Shown here piece after piece: positions 8,251 through 17,724 of a stretch of 64,000 nt of DNA (position 1 is its first letter; every line of letters starts with the position of its first letter). The stretch is from Mycobacterium sp. 3519A. GTDB taxonomy: Bacteria; Actinomycetota; Actinomycetes; Mycobacteriales; Mycobacteriaceae. The translations under genes were made by a program, and so were the position numbers. The stretch is taken from the NCBI RefSeq assembly GCF_900240945.1, contig NZ_OESG01000014.1, positions 1,594,015 through 1,658,014 of the forward strand, given 5' to 3'. The notes under the pieces are model-generated. The model saw only the letters and a program-made list of their open reading frames with translations, was not told the origin of the DNA and ran no database searches.

Positions 8251-8346
8251 GCCGGTTCAACCGGCGTTATTCGGATTGCCGGTTCAACCGGCGTTATTCG
8301 GATTGCCGGTTCAACCGGCGTTATTCGGATTGCCGGTTCAACCGGC
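8251..8346. repeat. Four tandem 27-bp repeats, each carrying the palindrome GCCGGTTCAACCGGC
   Basis: The 15-base palindrome GCCGGTTCAACCGGC occurs at 8251-8265, 8278-8292, 8305-8319 and 8332-8346, in a 27-bp repeat unit. Each can form a GCCGG/CCGGC stem with a TTCAA loop on either strand. The array fills the space between two convergent genes, and the last copy covers the stop codon of the downstream minus-strand gene. A repeated bidirectional terminator or a protein-binding array are the main options. The repeats have no unique spacers, so this is not CRISPR. Confidence 0.9.
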
Positions 8347-8910
8347 GTTATCCCCGACAAGTTCTTCTTCCCAACCATTGACGTGCTGTTCCTGTGGTTG
8401 ATCCTCCTGCACCGGTTCTGGCTGGGGCGGCCGCAGGTGTTCGGTGCCAGGCACTCCGCCGAGGGCTTCGATGGCGTCCTTGATCTTCGCCGCTTCCTCG
8501 TCGTTGGGCGTCGCGCCTGCCTCGAGTTCGTCGAGCAGTCCTTCGCGAAGACCCGCCCCGTTCTCGACTTCGCGCGCGGTCAACTTCGCCGCCAGCCGGG
8601 TCGCGTAGATCTGTTGTCCGAGGCTTGATCCCGGCGCCGCCGCGGCGTGTTCGACCAGATTGTCGTAGCGCCTGCGGACATTGCTCAATTCGACGATCAC
8701 CGCGGACGACGGCCTGCTGGTGCTTGCTGCATCCGCCAACGCGGAGCGCAGTTTCCGCATGCCCTCGAGTACGACGTCGGCGCGCTTGTGGAACTTCTTG
8801 TCCTCCTGAAACGGCAGCGCATCGATTGCTGCCGTATACATGTGCATCGCCGCCTCGGACAGTTCGACGATGATCGCCGAGTCGCCTCCCTGCGCCGCGG
8901 GTTGTGCCAT
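8338..8910 (-). CDS. Conserved hypothetical protein with a weak XRE-like helix-turn-helix
   Basis: The 190-residue protein lacks a signal peptide or membrane helix. The N-terminal half is helical and acidic/basic mixed. Residues about 96-152 (GQQIYATRLAAKLTAREVEN then GLREGLLDELEAGATPNDE) resemble an XRE/Cro-type helix-turn-helix, although the match is only by eye. The last 35 residues are Pro/Gln/Glu-rich and look disordered. It is divergent from the coiled-coil membrane protein at 9047, with about 135 bases between starts. Its stop lies in the last tandem palindrome. A DNA-binding role is inference. Confidence 0.75.
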   Translation of the reverse strand: MAQPAAQGGDSAIIVELSEAAMHMYTAAIDALPFQEDKKFHKRADVVLEGMRKLRSALADAASTSRPSSAVIVELSNVRRRYDNLVEHAAAAPGSSLGQQIYATRLAAKLTAREVENGAGLREGLLDELEAGATPNDEEAAKIKDAIEALGGVPGTEHLRPPQPEPVQEDQPQEQHVNGWEEELVGDNAG

Positions 8911-9046
8911 GGGACCTCAATTCTTCAGCGGGTCAATTCGATAGCAGTGAGTACGAAACGACCCTAGCGGTCCCGGGCAGACGGTTCGACCCGTGCCGCC
9001 TAGTCTGAACCAGCATGGCCGCAGGCTCGCGTGAACGGAGGTCGCA

Positions 9047-9958
9047 ATGACCGGTCTGGTGCAATCCGCCAGTGCCACCGAGGATTCGGCGTACGCACCG
9101 GCGGCACAGCCGGCGCAACCACAGGTGCCGGTTAGCCCCGCGCCGTCTCCGCCGGGCTGGCGCAGGATGGGTTGGTTTGCCTCGGCGGCCGCGGCCGTTC
9201 TGGTCATCGTCTGGTTCATCGTTTTCAGCCGCGGCGAATCCGGGTCGAAGGCGGAATGGTTCTTCGGCGCGGTCGTCTTCTGCGTTGTGCTGGTCACCAT
9301 GTGGCAGACGTTGACCATCCAGCGTCAGGCGAACCAGCACGCCGCCGAGGCCGCCGAACGTCTGCGCGCCGAATTGGTGGCCGCCGAGGAACGAGCGGCC
9401 CGCGAGGTGGCGATGGCTCAGGCATTGCACAGGGTCGAGATGGAGGCCCGCGAGAAGTCGTTCCGGGCCGAAGTGGAGGCGCAACGCGAATTGGCCCGCA
9501 TCGAGCGGGCCCACTTGGTCAATCAGCTACAGAAGCAGGCCATGGTGGAGGTGTCGCGCGCGGTCAACGCGCACACCCAGATGCTCGCCACCCTGTGGAA
9601 CGAAGGCGCCCGCATCCTGCGGATCGAGGACCGCGACGAGCGCGAGCAGGCGATGAACCCGATCTTCGAACAGATCAGCCGGGTGGTCAACGACTTCTCG
9701 GTCGAGGTCAGCAACGCCAATGTCCTCCTCGAGGACGACCGCCTGCACCGCGCACTGAACCAGGTCAACGAGGCTGCCGCGATGGCGATCCGGGTCGCGG
9801 CCGACGTGCACGACGCCGTCGTCGAAGGTCGGACGCCGAAACCGGATTCCATCCGGACCGTGCAGCGGTTGATGCACACCAGAGCGGCGGAAGCCCGCGG
9901 GCTCGCCTGGGAGTTACTCAGGAATGGGCTGGAAAACGCAAGGGCGACAACGGGTTAA
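9047..9958 (+). CDS. Two-helix membrane protein with long coiled coil, unknown function
   Basis: The protein has 303 residues. A Pro/Ala-rich N-terminus (1-40) precedes two membrane helices (about 43-62 and 70-88). A long charged heptad-like region rich in Ala, Glu and Arg (about 90-165) suggests a cytoplasmic coiled coil, and the C-terminal part is helical. I do not recognise a family. GGAGG lies 5 bases before the ATG. The 3' end overlaps disA convergently by 4 bases. Confidence 0.75.
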   Translation: MTGLVQSASATEDSAYAPAAQPAQPQVPVSPAPSPPGWRRMGWFASAAAAVLVIVWFIVFSRGESGSKAEWFFGAVVFCVVLVTMWQTLTIQRQANQHAAEAAERLRAELVAAEERAAREVAMAQALHRVEMEAREKSFRAEVEAQRELARIERAHLVNQLQKQAMVEVSRAVNAHTQMLATLWNEGARILRIEDRDEREQAMNPIFEQISRVVNDFSVEVSNANVLLEDDRLHRALNQVNEAAAMAIRVAADVHDAVVEGRTPKPDSIRTVQRLMHTRAAEARGLAWELLRNGLENARATTG

Positions 9959-11073
9959 GCGAGTCGGTCGGCGATGGTGGACTCCGCCAGCTGAGAGAGG
10001 CCTTCCCGGATGTGCCTCGCCCACATCGAGCCGATGCCGTCGACGGACTGCAGATCGTCCGACGTCGCCGCCAGCAGTCCCTGCAGCGAGCCGAAGGACC
10101 GCACCAGAAGGTCGACGTGGGCGAACTGCAAGCGGGGAATTCCGGCCATCGCGCGGTAGCCGCGCGAGCTCATCGCGGAATCCTGCGCTTCCGCCGTCGA
10201 GGGATAGCCGAAAACCCTTGCCAGCGTTGTGAAGTCGAGCAACTCGTTGTCCGAAAGCGAGTCGAGCTCCTCGAGTGTGGCGCTGACCTGAGCGGCGGTC
10301 GGGGGATCGGGGTTGGCGTGGTAGTCGCGCACGATCAGTTCGCGCGCGGTGTCGTTGTCGCCGACGAGTTCTTCCAGCTGCAGCTTGAGCTGACGTCCGT
10401 CGGTACCCAATTCGACGACGTCGGAATCGATTTCGAGGCTGATCCGGCGCACCATCTCCAGCCGCTGCACGACGGTCATCACGTCGCGCAACGTCACGAA
10501 ATCCTCGATCTCGGCCGTCGACAGCTGGCGGCTGACCTCGTCGAGGCGGGTCTTGTAGCGCTCCAGCGTGTCGATGGTCTGGTTGGCGCGCGACAGGATG
10601 GCCGCCGAGTCCGGAATGACGTGGCGCTCACCCGCGACGTACACCGTGACGATGCTCATGGAATGACTGACCGAGATCACCGGATAGCCCGTCTGGATGG
10701 CGGTGCGTTCGGCGGACCGGTGCCGGGTGCCGGATTCCTCGGTGGGTATCGACGGGTCGGGCACCAACTGCACGTTGGCCCGCACGATGCGGCCGCCGTC
10801 GCTGGACAGCACCACGGCGCCGTCCATCTTCGACAGCTCGCGAAGCCGGGTGGGCGCATAGCGGATGTCGAGCTCGAAGCCGCCGTCGCAGATGGCTTCG
10901 ACGCTGTCGTCGTAGCCGATCACGATCAGCGCGCCGGTGCGGCCGCGAAGGATGCGCTCCAGGCCGTCGCGAAGCGCGGTCCCCGGCGCCAGCCGCGCAA
11001 TGGTCTCGCGCAGGGTCGGGCGCGCCAACTGCACCACGTTGCGGTTCGACCTGCCGCTCGCCTTGACGGCCAT
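9955..11073 (-). CDS. disA: DisA diadenylate cyclase and DNA integrity scanning protein
   Basis: This 372-residue protein makes cyclic di-AMP from two ATP molecules. The DAC domain shows DGA (84-86) and RHR (117-119, in [11 protein letters not shown]). A helical linker and a C-terminal HhH DNA-binding domain ([20 protein letters not shown] and [16 protein letters not shown]) follow. It lies 8 bases downstream of radA on the same strand, as in M. tuberculosis Rv3585-Rv3586. The radA-disA pair is probably one transcript, and in bacilli RadA modulates DisA activity. Confidence 0.96.
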   Translation of the reverse strand: MAVKASGRSNRNVVQLARPTLRETIARLAPGTALRDGLERILRGRTGALIVIGYDDSVEAICDGGFELDIRYAPTRLRELSKMDGAVVLSSDGGRIVRANVQLVPDPSIPTEESGTRHRSAERTAIQTGYPVISVSHSMSIVTVYVAGERHVIPDSAAILSRANQTIDTLERYKTRLDEVSRQLSTAEIEDFVTLRDVMTVVQRLEMVRRISLEIDSDVVELGTDGRQLKLQLEELVGDNDTARELIVRDYHANPDPPTAAQVSATLEELDSLSDNELLDFTTLARVFGYPSTAEAQDSAMSSRGYRAMAGIPRLQFAHVDLLVRSFGSLQGLLAATSDDLQSVDGIGSMWARHIREGLSQLAESTIADRLA

Positions 11074-11081
11074 GCCTCCTC

Positions 11082-12467
11082 CTAGGATCGGCAGGCGTCA
11101 GTCTGACTGATTTCCCGCAGCACCCGCAACGCCGTTTGAATGTTGTCTGCGCCGATGGCCCGCAAACCGGCGGGCGCCGCCGTGACGCCTGCGGGCACCA
11201 CAGCGCAGCCGAAGCCCAACCGTGCCGCCTCCGCCAGCCTGCGATCCATGCCGCTGACCCTGCGCAGATCGCCTGCCAGGCCGACCTCTCCGATCGCCAC
11301 GGCGTTGGTGGGCATCGGCAGATCGGTGTAGGCCGACGCGATCGCGAGCGCCACCGCCAGATCGGACGAGGGGTCGGTGAGCCGCATGCCGCCGACCGTG
11401 GACAGGTAAATGTCGTTGGTGCCGACGGGCAGTTTGGCGCGCTTCTCAAGCACCGCGGTGATCATCGCGGCGCGGGACGAATCGATACCGCTGACGGCGC
11501 GGCGCGGTGAACCGCTGGCGGGTGCGCCGATCAAGGCCTGCACTTCGCCGATCAGCGGACGTTTACCGTCCAGCGTGACGGTCACGGCGGTGCCGGACAC
11601 CGGCTTGGGCCGCTGATCCAGGAACAACCCCGACGGATCCGCGACGCATTCAATCCCGTTGTCGTGCAACAGAAAACAGCCGACCTCGTCGGCGGCGCCG
11701 AACCGGTTCTTCACGCCGCGCACCATCCGAAGCGCCGAAGTACGGTCGCCTTCGAAGTGCAGTACGACGTCGACGAGGTGCTCCAGTGACCGCGGGCCCG
11801 CGATGGCGCCGTCCTTGGTGACGTGACCGACCAGCAGCATGGCCACCCCCGACGCCTTCGCGGCCATGGTCAACGCCGTCGTCACCGCCCGCACCTGGGT
11901 GACCCCGCCGGTGACACCGTCGACCTCGGTGGTGGACATGGTCTGCACCGAGTCCACCACCACCAGGCTGGGCCGCACCTCGTCGATGTGTCCGAGCGCG
12001 GTCTGCAGGTCAGATTCGGCGGCCAGGTAGACCTCGTCGTGCGTGCAGCGGGTGCGTTCGGCCCGCAGCCGGATCTGCCCCGCCGACTCCTCACCGGACA
12101 GATACAGCGCGCGCCTGCCCTCCAGCGCCCACCGATGCGCAACCTCGAGCAGCAGCGTGGACTTGCCGACACCGGGGTCGCCGGCCAGCAGCGTGACCGA
12201 TCCAGGGACCAAACCGCCGCCGAGGACGCGGTCGAGTTCACTGATCCCGGTGTGGAAGTGGCGGGTGGTGCCCGGATCGATCGAGCTGATCGGCACAGCA
12301 GGCGACGTTGGCGCGACCGAACGCCGAGCACCCGAACCGTTGACCGCGGCCAGCACGGCGACCTCGTCGACGGTGCCCCAGGTGCCGCAATCAGGGCAGC
12401 GGCCAACCCATTTGGCGGTGACGTGGTGGCACTCCGAGCAGCGGTACTGCGAACGCGCTTTAGCCAC
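11082..12467 (-). CDS. radA: RadA DNA repair ATPase
   Basis: The 461-residue branch-migration ATPase of recombination repair has all family parts. The N-terminal C4 zinc finger is at Cys10, Cys13, Cys24 and Cys27. The Walker A motif GDPGVGKS is at 96-103, and a KNRFG motif specific to RadA lies in [15 protein letters not shown] Lon-protease-like C-terminal domain includes [20 protein letters not shown]. It is upstream of disA in the same direction. Confidence 0.96.
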   Translation of the reverse strand: MAKARSQYRCSECHHVTAKWVGRCPDCGTWGTVDEVAVLAAVNGSGARRSVAPTSPAVPISSIDPGTTRHFHTGISELDRVLGGGLVPGSVTLLAGDPGVGKSTLLLEVAHRWALEGRRALYLSGEESAGQIRLRAERTRCTHDEVYLAAESDLQTALGHIDEVRPSLVVVDSVQTMSTTEVDGVTGGVTQVRAVTTALTMAAKASGVAMLLVGHVTKDGAIAGPRSLEHLVDVVLHFEGDRTSALRMVRGVKNRFGAADEVGCFLLHDNGIECVADPSGLFLDQRPKPVSGTAVTVTLDGKRPLIGEVQALIGAPASGSPRRAVSGIDSSRAAMITAVLEKRAKLPVGTNDIYLSTVGGMRLTDPSSDLAVALAIASAYTDLPMPTNAVAIGEVGLAGDLRRVSGMDRRLAEAARLGFGCAVVPAGVTAAPAGLRAIGADNIQTALRVLREISQTDACRS

Positions 12468-12510
12468 GTCGTGACCGTAGCCGGTCGGTCCGACAGACCG
12501 GCCGAACTGA

Positions 12511-13065
12511 CTAGTGGTGGCCGCCCGTGTCGCCGGCCTCCGCTGCCGCTTCCCGGCGCGGTTGCTCGCCCGCGGAGATCGGCACCTGCACGGTGGTTTC
12601 GCCTGCCTTCTCGAAGGTGAACGTGAACGCGTAGGTCAGCCCGTTGGTGATCGGCTTGGAGAGTGCGACCTTCGCTTGCACGGCGTCCGCCTTCTCGGCG
12701 GCTTCCAGCGGCGCGATCTGGCCGTCGGGTTCGCCGACCACCAGGACGCCGTTGGCGGGCACCGTGGTGTCGCCGGAAAGGCTGACCGAGCCGACGTCGG
12801 AGCTGACCGAAAGCAACTTGTCGTTGACGTCGGGGGAACCGTTGATGGCGACGAACAACAACTCGACGTCGCTGCCGGGCTGGATGTAGTCGGATTTCTG
12901 GGTGGCACGCAGATGGATGTTGCGCACCGCCATCGAGCCCACGGTCGTGAGCGTGCCGTTCACGGCCGGCTCCTGCGTCGCGGTCTGCGATATCTGCCCG
13001 GCGCCACAGCCGGACAGGGCGAGGGCGGCGGCGACCGCGCACGTGGCCAGTCTGAAGCGGTTCAC
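12511..13065 (-). CDS. lpqE: LpqE-like lipoprotein
   Basis: The 184-residue protein has a lipoprotein signal (lipobox ALSGC, Cys near residue 20) and a beta-rich extracytoplasmic domain ([20 protein letters not shown]). A His-containing tail ([10 protein letters not shown]) ends it. This build resembles copper-chaperone-like (PCuAC/DUF461) folds, but a metal role is not shown. Position next to radA matches Rv3584 (lpqE). In M. tuberculosis it is divergent from carD; here the accessory island starts on its upstream side. Confidence 0.85.
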   Translation of the reverse strand: MNRFRLATCAVAAALALSGCGAGQISQTATQEPAVNGTLTTVGSMAVRNIHLRATQKSDYIQPGSDVELLFVAINGSPDVNDKLLSVSSDVGSVSLSGDTTVPANGVLVVGEPDGQIAPLEAAEKADAVQAKVALSKPITNGLTYAFTFTFEKAGETTVQVPISAGEQPRREAAAEAGDTGGHH

Positions 13066-13271
13066 TGAACTCTCCTGCGAAAGTCGGCGAGACGACCGCG
13101 AAGTGGTCGCCCGGTTTTAGCTATGCAGAAAGTACCGTACGAGGGTTTCTCCAGCGGGGCTGCGGTGCCATCAGCCGGTCGAGAGTAAGAAGCCTGGCAA
13201 AGGTCTTGGGGTGGCTGCGTCCAACGGGTACCTTGTTCAGGAACCAGGCTCTGCGAGGGAGGTTTCGCGCC

Positions 13272-14006
13272 ATGGGGGAGGCGTCCACGGTGAATCGCGG
13301 CATTCGCGCGCAATTCCTGCAAACCGATCAGGAGTGGGAAACGCGTAACGCGGTGCTCAGTCGCCGGCTGGCGGACCTGATCAAGGAGCACAGCTCGCCA
13401 CAGGCCACCCACGGTATCGAGATCGGGTGTCAAACCGGTGCGCTGACCGAACAGCTCCAACAGCTCACGCACATTAAGCATTGGGCGGGCATCGATCCGA
13501 AGCTGACCGAGGAGGTCGTCACCGATCGCGGCTGCGTCCTGAAGCCGGGTCGGGCAAGCGAATTGAGCTTCGCCGACCAGACATTCGACGTCGCGGTGTT
13601 CGCGAACGTCTTCGAGCACATTCCACCGGATGAGCGCGACGACAGCCTGCGCGAGATCTACCGCGTGCTCAAACCGGGCGGTCACGTGATCGGTCAGCTG
13701 CCGAACCCCTACTTTCCGATCGAGTCTCACAGCAGGCTTCCGTTCATGGGATGGCTGCCCGTCAAGTGGCAGCACCGCTATTGGAAGCTGGCGCCGGTCA
13801 GTTGGGGCCACGATTTCTACGTGGTGACGATGAAGCACCTCAGACAGTCCGCGCGCCGCGCCGGCTTCGAGGTCGGCCACGTCCGGCACTTCAATTACCC
13901 GCCCGAGGTGATACCCAGCGGGGTCCGATGGGCCGCCCGCCTGTTGGAACGACCGATGCGGTACGTGCCCTGGTCCTGGCAGTTCGTCCTCATTCGGCCT
14001 AGCTGA
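13272..14006 (+). CDS. Class I SAM-dependent methyltransferase
   Basis: The 244-residue protein has the class I methyltransferase core: motif I (GIEIGCQTGALTEQL, about 56-70), an acidic strand end (HWAGIDPKL), and motif IV-like FDVAVFANVFEHIPPDER. The motif REIYRVLKPGGHVIGQLPNP follows, as in UbiE/Methyltransf_11 proteins. It is the first gene of the island and is separated from the glycan operon by 485 bases. The ATG at 13272 has GAGGGAGG upstream; a GTG at 13290 with a stronger-placed GGGGGAGG is an alternative. Substrate unknown; a sugar or lipid is plausible from context. Confidence 0.85.
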   Translation: MGEASTVNRGIRAQFLQTDQEWETRNAVLSRRLADLIKEHSSPQATHGIEIGCQTGALTEQLQQLTHIKHWAGIDPKLTEEVVTDRGCVLKPGRASELSFADQTFDVAVFANVFEHIPPDERDDSLREIYRVLKPGGHVIGQLPNPYFPIESHSRLPFMGWLPVKWQHRYWKLAPVSWGHDFYVVTMKHLRQSARRAGFEVGHVRHFNYPPEVIPSGVRWAARLLERPMRYVPWSWQFVLIRPS

Positions 14007-14491
14007 TCAACGACGCCACCGATCGTCGATGTTTCGTTCTGTGGACGATGCCCGCTTCGGTCCGGTCCGAACCGACTACAGCTACATTCTTGTCATGCGC
14101 CAGCGACGTATCAACAGCAGCGGAACCCGAGGTTTCAGCAAAGTCTCTGTAGACAGCAGAATTGTTGCTAGCGGAAATCGGATAGGGATGGCAAGCCTCG
14201 CCTCAGGCAACGAACCGCAGTAGCTCTGCGAAGTTGCTTGATGTGACATAGATGCGTGTAAGAACGATTGTTTAAGTTTGCCACACTGGCTGACGGACCC
14301 GGTGCGAAGATGCTTCCACAACCAATTCTGCGGGCGTATTAATTTTTCCCTAGGTTCTCTTAACGTGTCGCACGGCATATGCTAACGTCGCAGGCGGGAC
14401 GCTCGGGGGGGTTGTCCAACAGAAACGACAGCTAATCGAGCGTGTCCACACGGCGTCGGCACCGGCGCATGGGTTGGACGGGGGTCTAGCA
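14007..14491. other. Non-coding, AT-richer leader region of the glycan operon
   Basis: No credible gene is seen in these 485 bases. The stretch from about 14070 to 14390 is visibly AT-richer than its surroundings. A weak promoter candidate is TTCTCT (14355-14360), 17 bases and TATGCT (14378-14383), about 110 bases before the ATG at 14492. A run of seven G residues near 14405 follows. The region probably carries the promoter and control sites of the operon that starts at 14492; the exact elements are uncertain. Confidence 0.5.
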
Positions 14492-15352
14492 ATGGCCGAA
14501 CCATCGGCGACAAACGCATACAAGGACGGGGCGCCAGTAACACAACTGGCGAACGGTCAGGGCATGGAACCTGCACCCCTCGCAACAAAGCGGCGCAAAC
14601 GCTCACGGGCAGCCTCCGCGAAACCGGTGACCGTCAGTTTGGTCATTCCGGTCAAGAACGAGGCGCGAAACATCGGCTGGGTGCTCGAACAGGTCGCCGA
14701 TGAGGTCAATGAGGTCATTCTCGTCGACGGCAATTCCACCGACGCGACGCTCATCACCGCGCGTAGCTACCGCCCGGACATCAAGGTGGTCCTGCAGGAA
14801 GGTCTGGGCAAGGGCAGCGCGCTGAGGGCTGGTTTCCTAGCGGCGACGGGCGACATCATCGTGATGATGGATGCCGACGGCAGCATGGCGCCTCAGGAGA
14901 TCCGCCACTACCTGCACTTCCTCAACAACGGATACGACTTCGTCAAGGGCTCTCGCTTCATCGCGGGTGGCGGGTCGCTGGACATCACACCCTTCCGGCG
15001 TTTCGGTAACCGGTTCCTGTTGCGAGTGTTCAACCAGCTGTACGGCGGTGACCTGACCGATTTGTGCTACGGGTTCCTCGCCTTCCACCGCCGTTACTTG
15101 GAGACCATGGCGCTTTCGGCAACCGGGTTCGAGATCGAAGCCGAAATGGTCGTACGTGCGATGCAGGCCGGATTGCGGATCGCGGAGGTGCCGAGCCTGG
15201 AACTGCCTCGGCGCGCGGGGAAGTCGAATCTCCGCTCGATTCGCGACGGCACCAGGGTGCTGCGCACAGTCGTCCGTGACCACCGGTCGGGTCTTAGTGG
15301 GCGCCTGGTGCAGTCGGTTCGCAAGCACGCGCACGCCGGCGAGCGCGTGTGA
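14492..15352 (+). CDS. Family 2 glycosyltransferase (polyprenyl-phosphate sugar synthase-like)
   Basis: The 286-residue protein has a disordered, Lys/Arg-rich N-terminal 45 residues and then a GT-A fold. The motifs are VSLVIPVKNEARNIGWVLEQ, EVILVDGNSTDAT, and the metal-binding MMDADGSM. The KGSRF/GGG and LTDLCYGF stretches resemble dolichol-phosphate-mannose-synthase-like GT2 enzymes, which load a sugar on a lipid carrier at the inner membrane face. It lacks C-terminal membrane helices. The ATG at 14492 starts the operon, and the stop overlaps the next GTG by 4 bases. Confidence 0.88.
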   Translation: MAEPSATNAYKDGAPVTQLANGQGMEPAPLATKRRKRSRAASAKPVTVSLVIPVKNEARNIGWVLEQVADEVNEVILVDGNSTDATLITARSYRPDIKVVLQEGLGKGSALRAGFLAATGDIIVMMDADGSMAPQEIRHYLHFLNNGYDFVKGSRFIAGGGSLDITPFRRFGNRFLLRVFNQLYGGDLTDLCYGFLAFHRRYLETMALSATGFEIEAEMVVRAMQAGLRIAEVPSLELPRRAGKSNLRSIRDGTRVLRTVVRDHRSGLSGRLVQSVRKHAHAGERV

Positions 15353-16584
15353 CCAACCGAAACGTGGACGACGGACTCGTTCTCGTCGTCGGGCCTGGAG
15401 ATCGATTCCTTTCGGGCGTGAGCTACATCGCGGCCATGCAGACTGGAGCACTCGCCGAACGGGGACCCGCTGCGACGCTGCTGTTGCGTCGGCTCTGCCC
15501 TCGCGTGTTCTATCCCGGCCGGGCGCGCGTGGGCAGCACCGACGGCGCTCTGTCGTGGCCCGATATCCCCGTCTTCAACGGGCTGGACTGGTTCTGGGGG
15601 CTGTCGGCCCTTCGCGCATGGCGCTTTTGGCGTCGAGTTCGGCCCAGCGTGGTGGTCCTGCACTGGTGGACCGCGACAGTGCTGCACAGCTACGTGGCCC
15701 TCGCGTGGCTGGCCAAACGGTCGGGGGCGCATGTGGTCGTGGAGTTCCACGAGGCGCAAGACGTCGGTGAGGCCACCTTGCCGCTGGTCGGTCGTTACAC
15801 CAGGGCGGGGATGCGCCTGCTGCTGAACCGGGTGGACGCCGTCACTGTGCATTCCGAATTCGACCGGGTTGCGCTTCGGGCCACCTATCCGCAACTCGCC
15901 AGTCTGCCAAGCGAAGTCGTCACGATCGGCCCGTTCGGCAATCACGTTGCGTCCGGTGTCGCAGCCGCCCGCAACGAAGGCAAGCCGCCGGATGACCCGG
16001 TCCGCTTGCTCATCTTCGGAGTGGTGCGCCCGTACAAGGGACACAGTGAGCTTGCCGAGGCGGCCCGCCTGCTCAGGGCCACCGGGGTCGACGTACATGT
16101 CACTGCGGTGGGTGAAGTCTGGCAGGGCTACCGGCAACCGCTCGACGAACTGGCGGCAGTCCTGCCGCCGGACCGATTGACCATTGTCGACCGCTTCGTC
16201 GACGACGATGAGGTGCCCGCGTACTTCGCAGCGACGGATCTCGTTGTCCTTCCCTACCGCCGCAGCTCGGCATCGGGGCCGTTGCTCACCGCGATGGCCT
16301 GGGGCCTGCCGGTCGTGACCACCGCGGTAGGCGGGCTCGTCGAGGCTTCCGCGGGTTACAGCGGCGCGGTATTGGTGCCGCCCTGTGACCCGAAGGCTCT
16401 TGCCGACGGAATCCGCTCGGCGCTGCCGCTGATCGGGACCACGCATGTCGACCCGAACTCGTGGGCGCAGACCGCCGAGGAGTACACGGGCCTGTTCGAT
16501 CGGATCGGCGCGCGCTGGGGCCGGGACCGGCGCAGTGCGACTCTGCAGAGGGCGGACGACAGCGTGGCGGGGGGCATCGCATGA
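15349..16584 (+). CDS. Family 4 glycosyltransferase
   Basis: The 411-residue protein has a GT-B fold. The C-terminal donor half contains LLIFGVVRPYKGHSELAEAA and a glycine- and proline-containing loop (PYRRSSASGPLLTAMAWGLP) typical of GT4. The usual E-x7-E motif is altered: the first acidic position is replaced by Ser/Ala. Its GTG start overlaps the upstream stop (GTGA) and its stop overlaps the next ATG (ATGA). It is probably cytosolic and adds one sugar of the glycan repeat. Donor unknown. Confidence 0.85.
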   Translation: MTNRNVDDGLVLVVGPGDRFLSGVSYIAAMQTGALAERGPAATLLLRRLCPRVFYPGRARVGSTDGALSWPDIPVFNGLDWFWGLSALRAWRFWRRVRPSVVVLHWWTATVLHSYVALAWLAKRSGAHVVVEFHEAQDVGEATLPLVGRYTRAGMRLLLNRVDAVTVHSEFDRVALRATYPQLASLPSEVVTIGPFGNHVASGVAAARNEGKPPDDPVRLLIFGVVRPYKGHSELAEAARLLRATGVDVHVTAVGEVWQGYRQPLDELAAVLPPDRLTIVDRFVDDDEVPAYFAATDLVVLPYRRSSASGPLLTAMAWGLPVVTTAVGGLVEASAGYSGAVLVPPCDPKALADGIRSALPLIGTTHVDPNSWAQTAEEYTGLFDRIGARWGRDRRSATLQRADDSVAGGIA

Positions 16585-17717
16585 CCGATACCGCACTGCG
16601 GGTCGGGCTCATCATCCCCCGCTTCGCGCCGTACCTGGGTGGTGCCGAGACTTACGCCGCGCAGGCTGCCGCGGCGCTGGCGGCCAAGGGTGCCGAGGTC
16701 ACCGTGATCACTCAGATTCCGCGTCGCGCAACGCTTTCCGCGCGGGATCGACAAGACGGATACAACATCGAGCGGTACGACCTGCCGGTGGGTGAAGTCT
16801 TCGATCTGCCTTCACCGGCCGCAGCGGGCACCGCCCGGCAGTCCCGGCGCTTCGACGTCGTATGGGTGCACAGCTACCACACCCCGTTGGCCTGGCTGGC
16901 CGCCGAGCAGGCGAAGGCGCCGGTGGTGCTCACCCCGTGGTACCACGGCGCCGGACATACCCCGATGCGCAATGCGATGCACCGGTTCTACCGCCCCGCA
17001 GGCCGACGACTGATGGCGGCGTGCCGCCGAATTCTGGTGGCCACCCAGGCCGAAGCGGATCTGGTCATGCGGGACTTCTCGCGACAGGTGGACAGCGACA
17101 AGATAAGCCTTGCCCCCGTTGGGGTTCCCGATCCGGTGGGCGGCCGGACCCCGTACCCCGGCCAATCGAACGTTGTGCTGACCGTCGCCCGCCAAGAGCC
17201 GTACAAGCGCACGGATGTGTTGATCCGCGCCGTCGCCCACCTTCGCGACAACGGTGTGCCGGCGCGACTCGTTGTCGTGGGGCAAGGTTCCGGTTTGGCG
17301 GCCTACCGGGAACTCGCCACCGCACTCGACGCCGATGACGTGGTGACGTTCACCGGCGCAATCGACGACGAGGCGCTCGGCCGGTGGTGGGCGACGGCCT
17401 CGCTCTACGCGACGGCAAGCCTCCACGAGGCCTTCGGCCTGTGCCTGGGTGAGGCGCTCGTGACGGGTCTGCCTGTCGTCGCAAGCGGTATCGGCGCGCA
17501 TCGTGAAGTGATTCGCCGAGCCGGGCCCGGCGCGGCGGCGGCTTTGTGCGAATTGGACGGCGAAAGCGCGGATTCCGTGTTGCAGTACGCCGACGCGATT
17601 GCCCGACTGCTTCGTTCGACTGGGTCACGCAAGGCGCGTGCGGCGCAGTGCACGCTGCCGACCGAAGACGAGATGGTCAACCATCTTCTGAAGACGCTCA
17701 GCGCGGCGAGATCGTGA
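16581..17717 (+). CDS. Family 4 glycosyltransferase
   Basis: The 378-residue GT-B enzyme shows an N-terminal LIIPRFAPYLGGAETYA acceptor-domain start. The C-terminal GT4 signature is VVLTVARQEPYKRTDVLIRA and then ASLHEAFGLCLGEALVTGLP, with the E-x7-E pair present (HEAFGLCLGEA). The ATG at 16581 overlaps the previous stop, giving translational coupling. The protein has no membrane helix. It is the second GT4 of the operon. Confidence 0.9.
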   Translation: MTDTALRVGLIIPRFAPYLGGAETYAAQAAAALAAKGAEVTVITQIPRRATLSARDRQDGYNIERYDLPVGEVFDLPSPAAAGTARQSRRFDVVWVHSYHTPLAWLAAEQAKAPVVLTPWYHGAGHTPMRNAMHRFYRPAGRRLMAACRRILVATQAEADLVMRDFSRQVDSDKISLAPVGVPDPVGGRTPYPGQSNVVLTVARQEPYKRTDVLIRAVAHLRDNGVPARLVVVGQGSGLAAYRELATALDADDVVTFTGAIDDEALGRWWATASLYATASLHEAFGLCLGEALVTGLPVVASGIGAHREVIRRAGPGAAAALCELDGESADSVLQYADAIARLLRSTGSRKARAAQCTLPTEDEMVNHLLKTLSAARS

Positions 17718-17724
17718 GCCGACG

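Noticed and set aside
8239..8350. CRISPR-like tandem repeats
   Set aside because: The units are contiguous with no unique spacers, only four copies exist, and no cas gene is nearby.
8182..8628. Plus-strand open frame through the palindromes with repeated IAGSTGVIR residues
   Set aside because: It arises from the 27-bp repeat (a multiple of 3) and then runs antisense to the gene at 8338-8910; no ribosome site.
9172..11085. Very long plus-strand open frame opposite disA
   Set aside because: It is a high-GC shadow of disA and of the coiled-coil gene, with no domain pattern.
13066..13271. tRNA or attachment site at the left border of the island
   Set aside because: No cloverleaf or direct repeat shared with 36241-36482 was found by eye.
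14082..14378. 98-codon open frame on the minus strand in the operon leader
   Set aside because: No recognisable protein pattern, no ribosome site and unusual codon use; the region looks regulatory.
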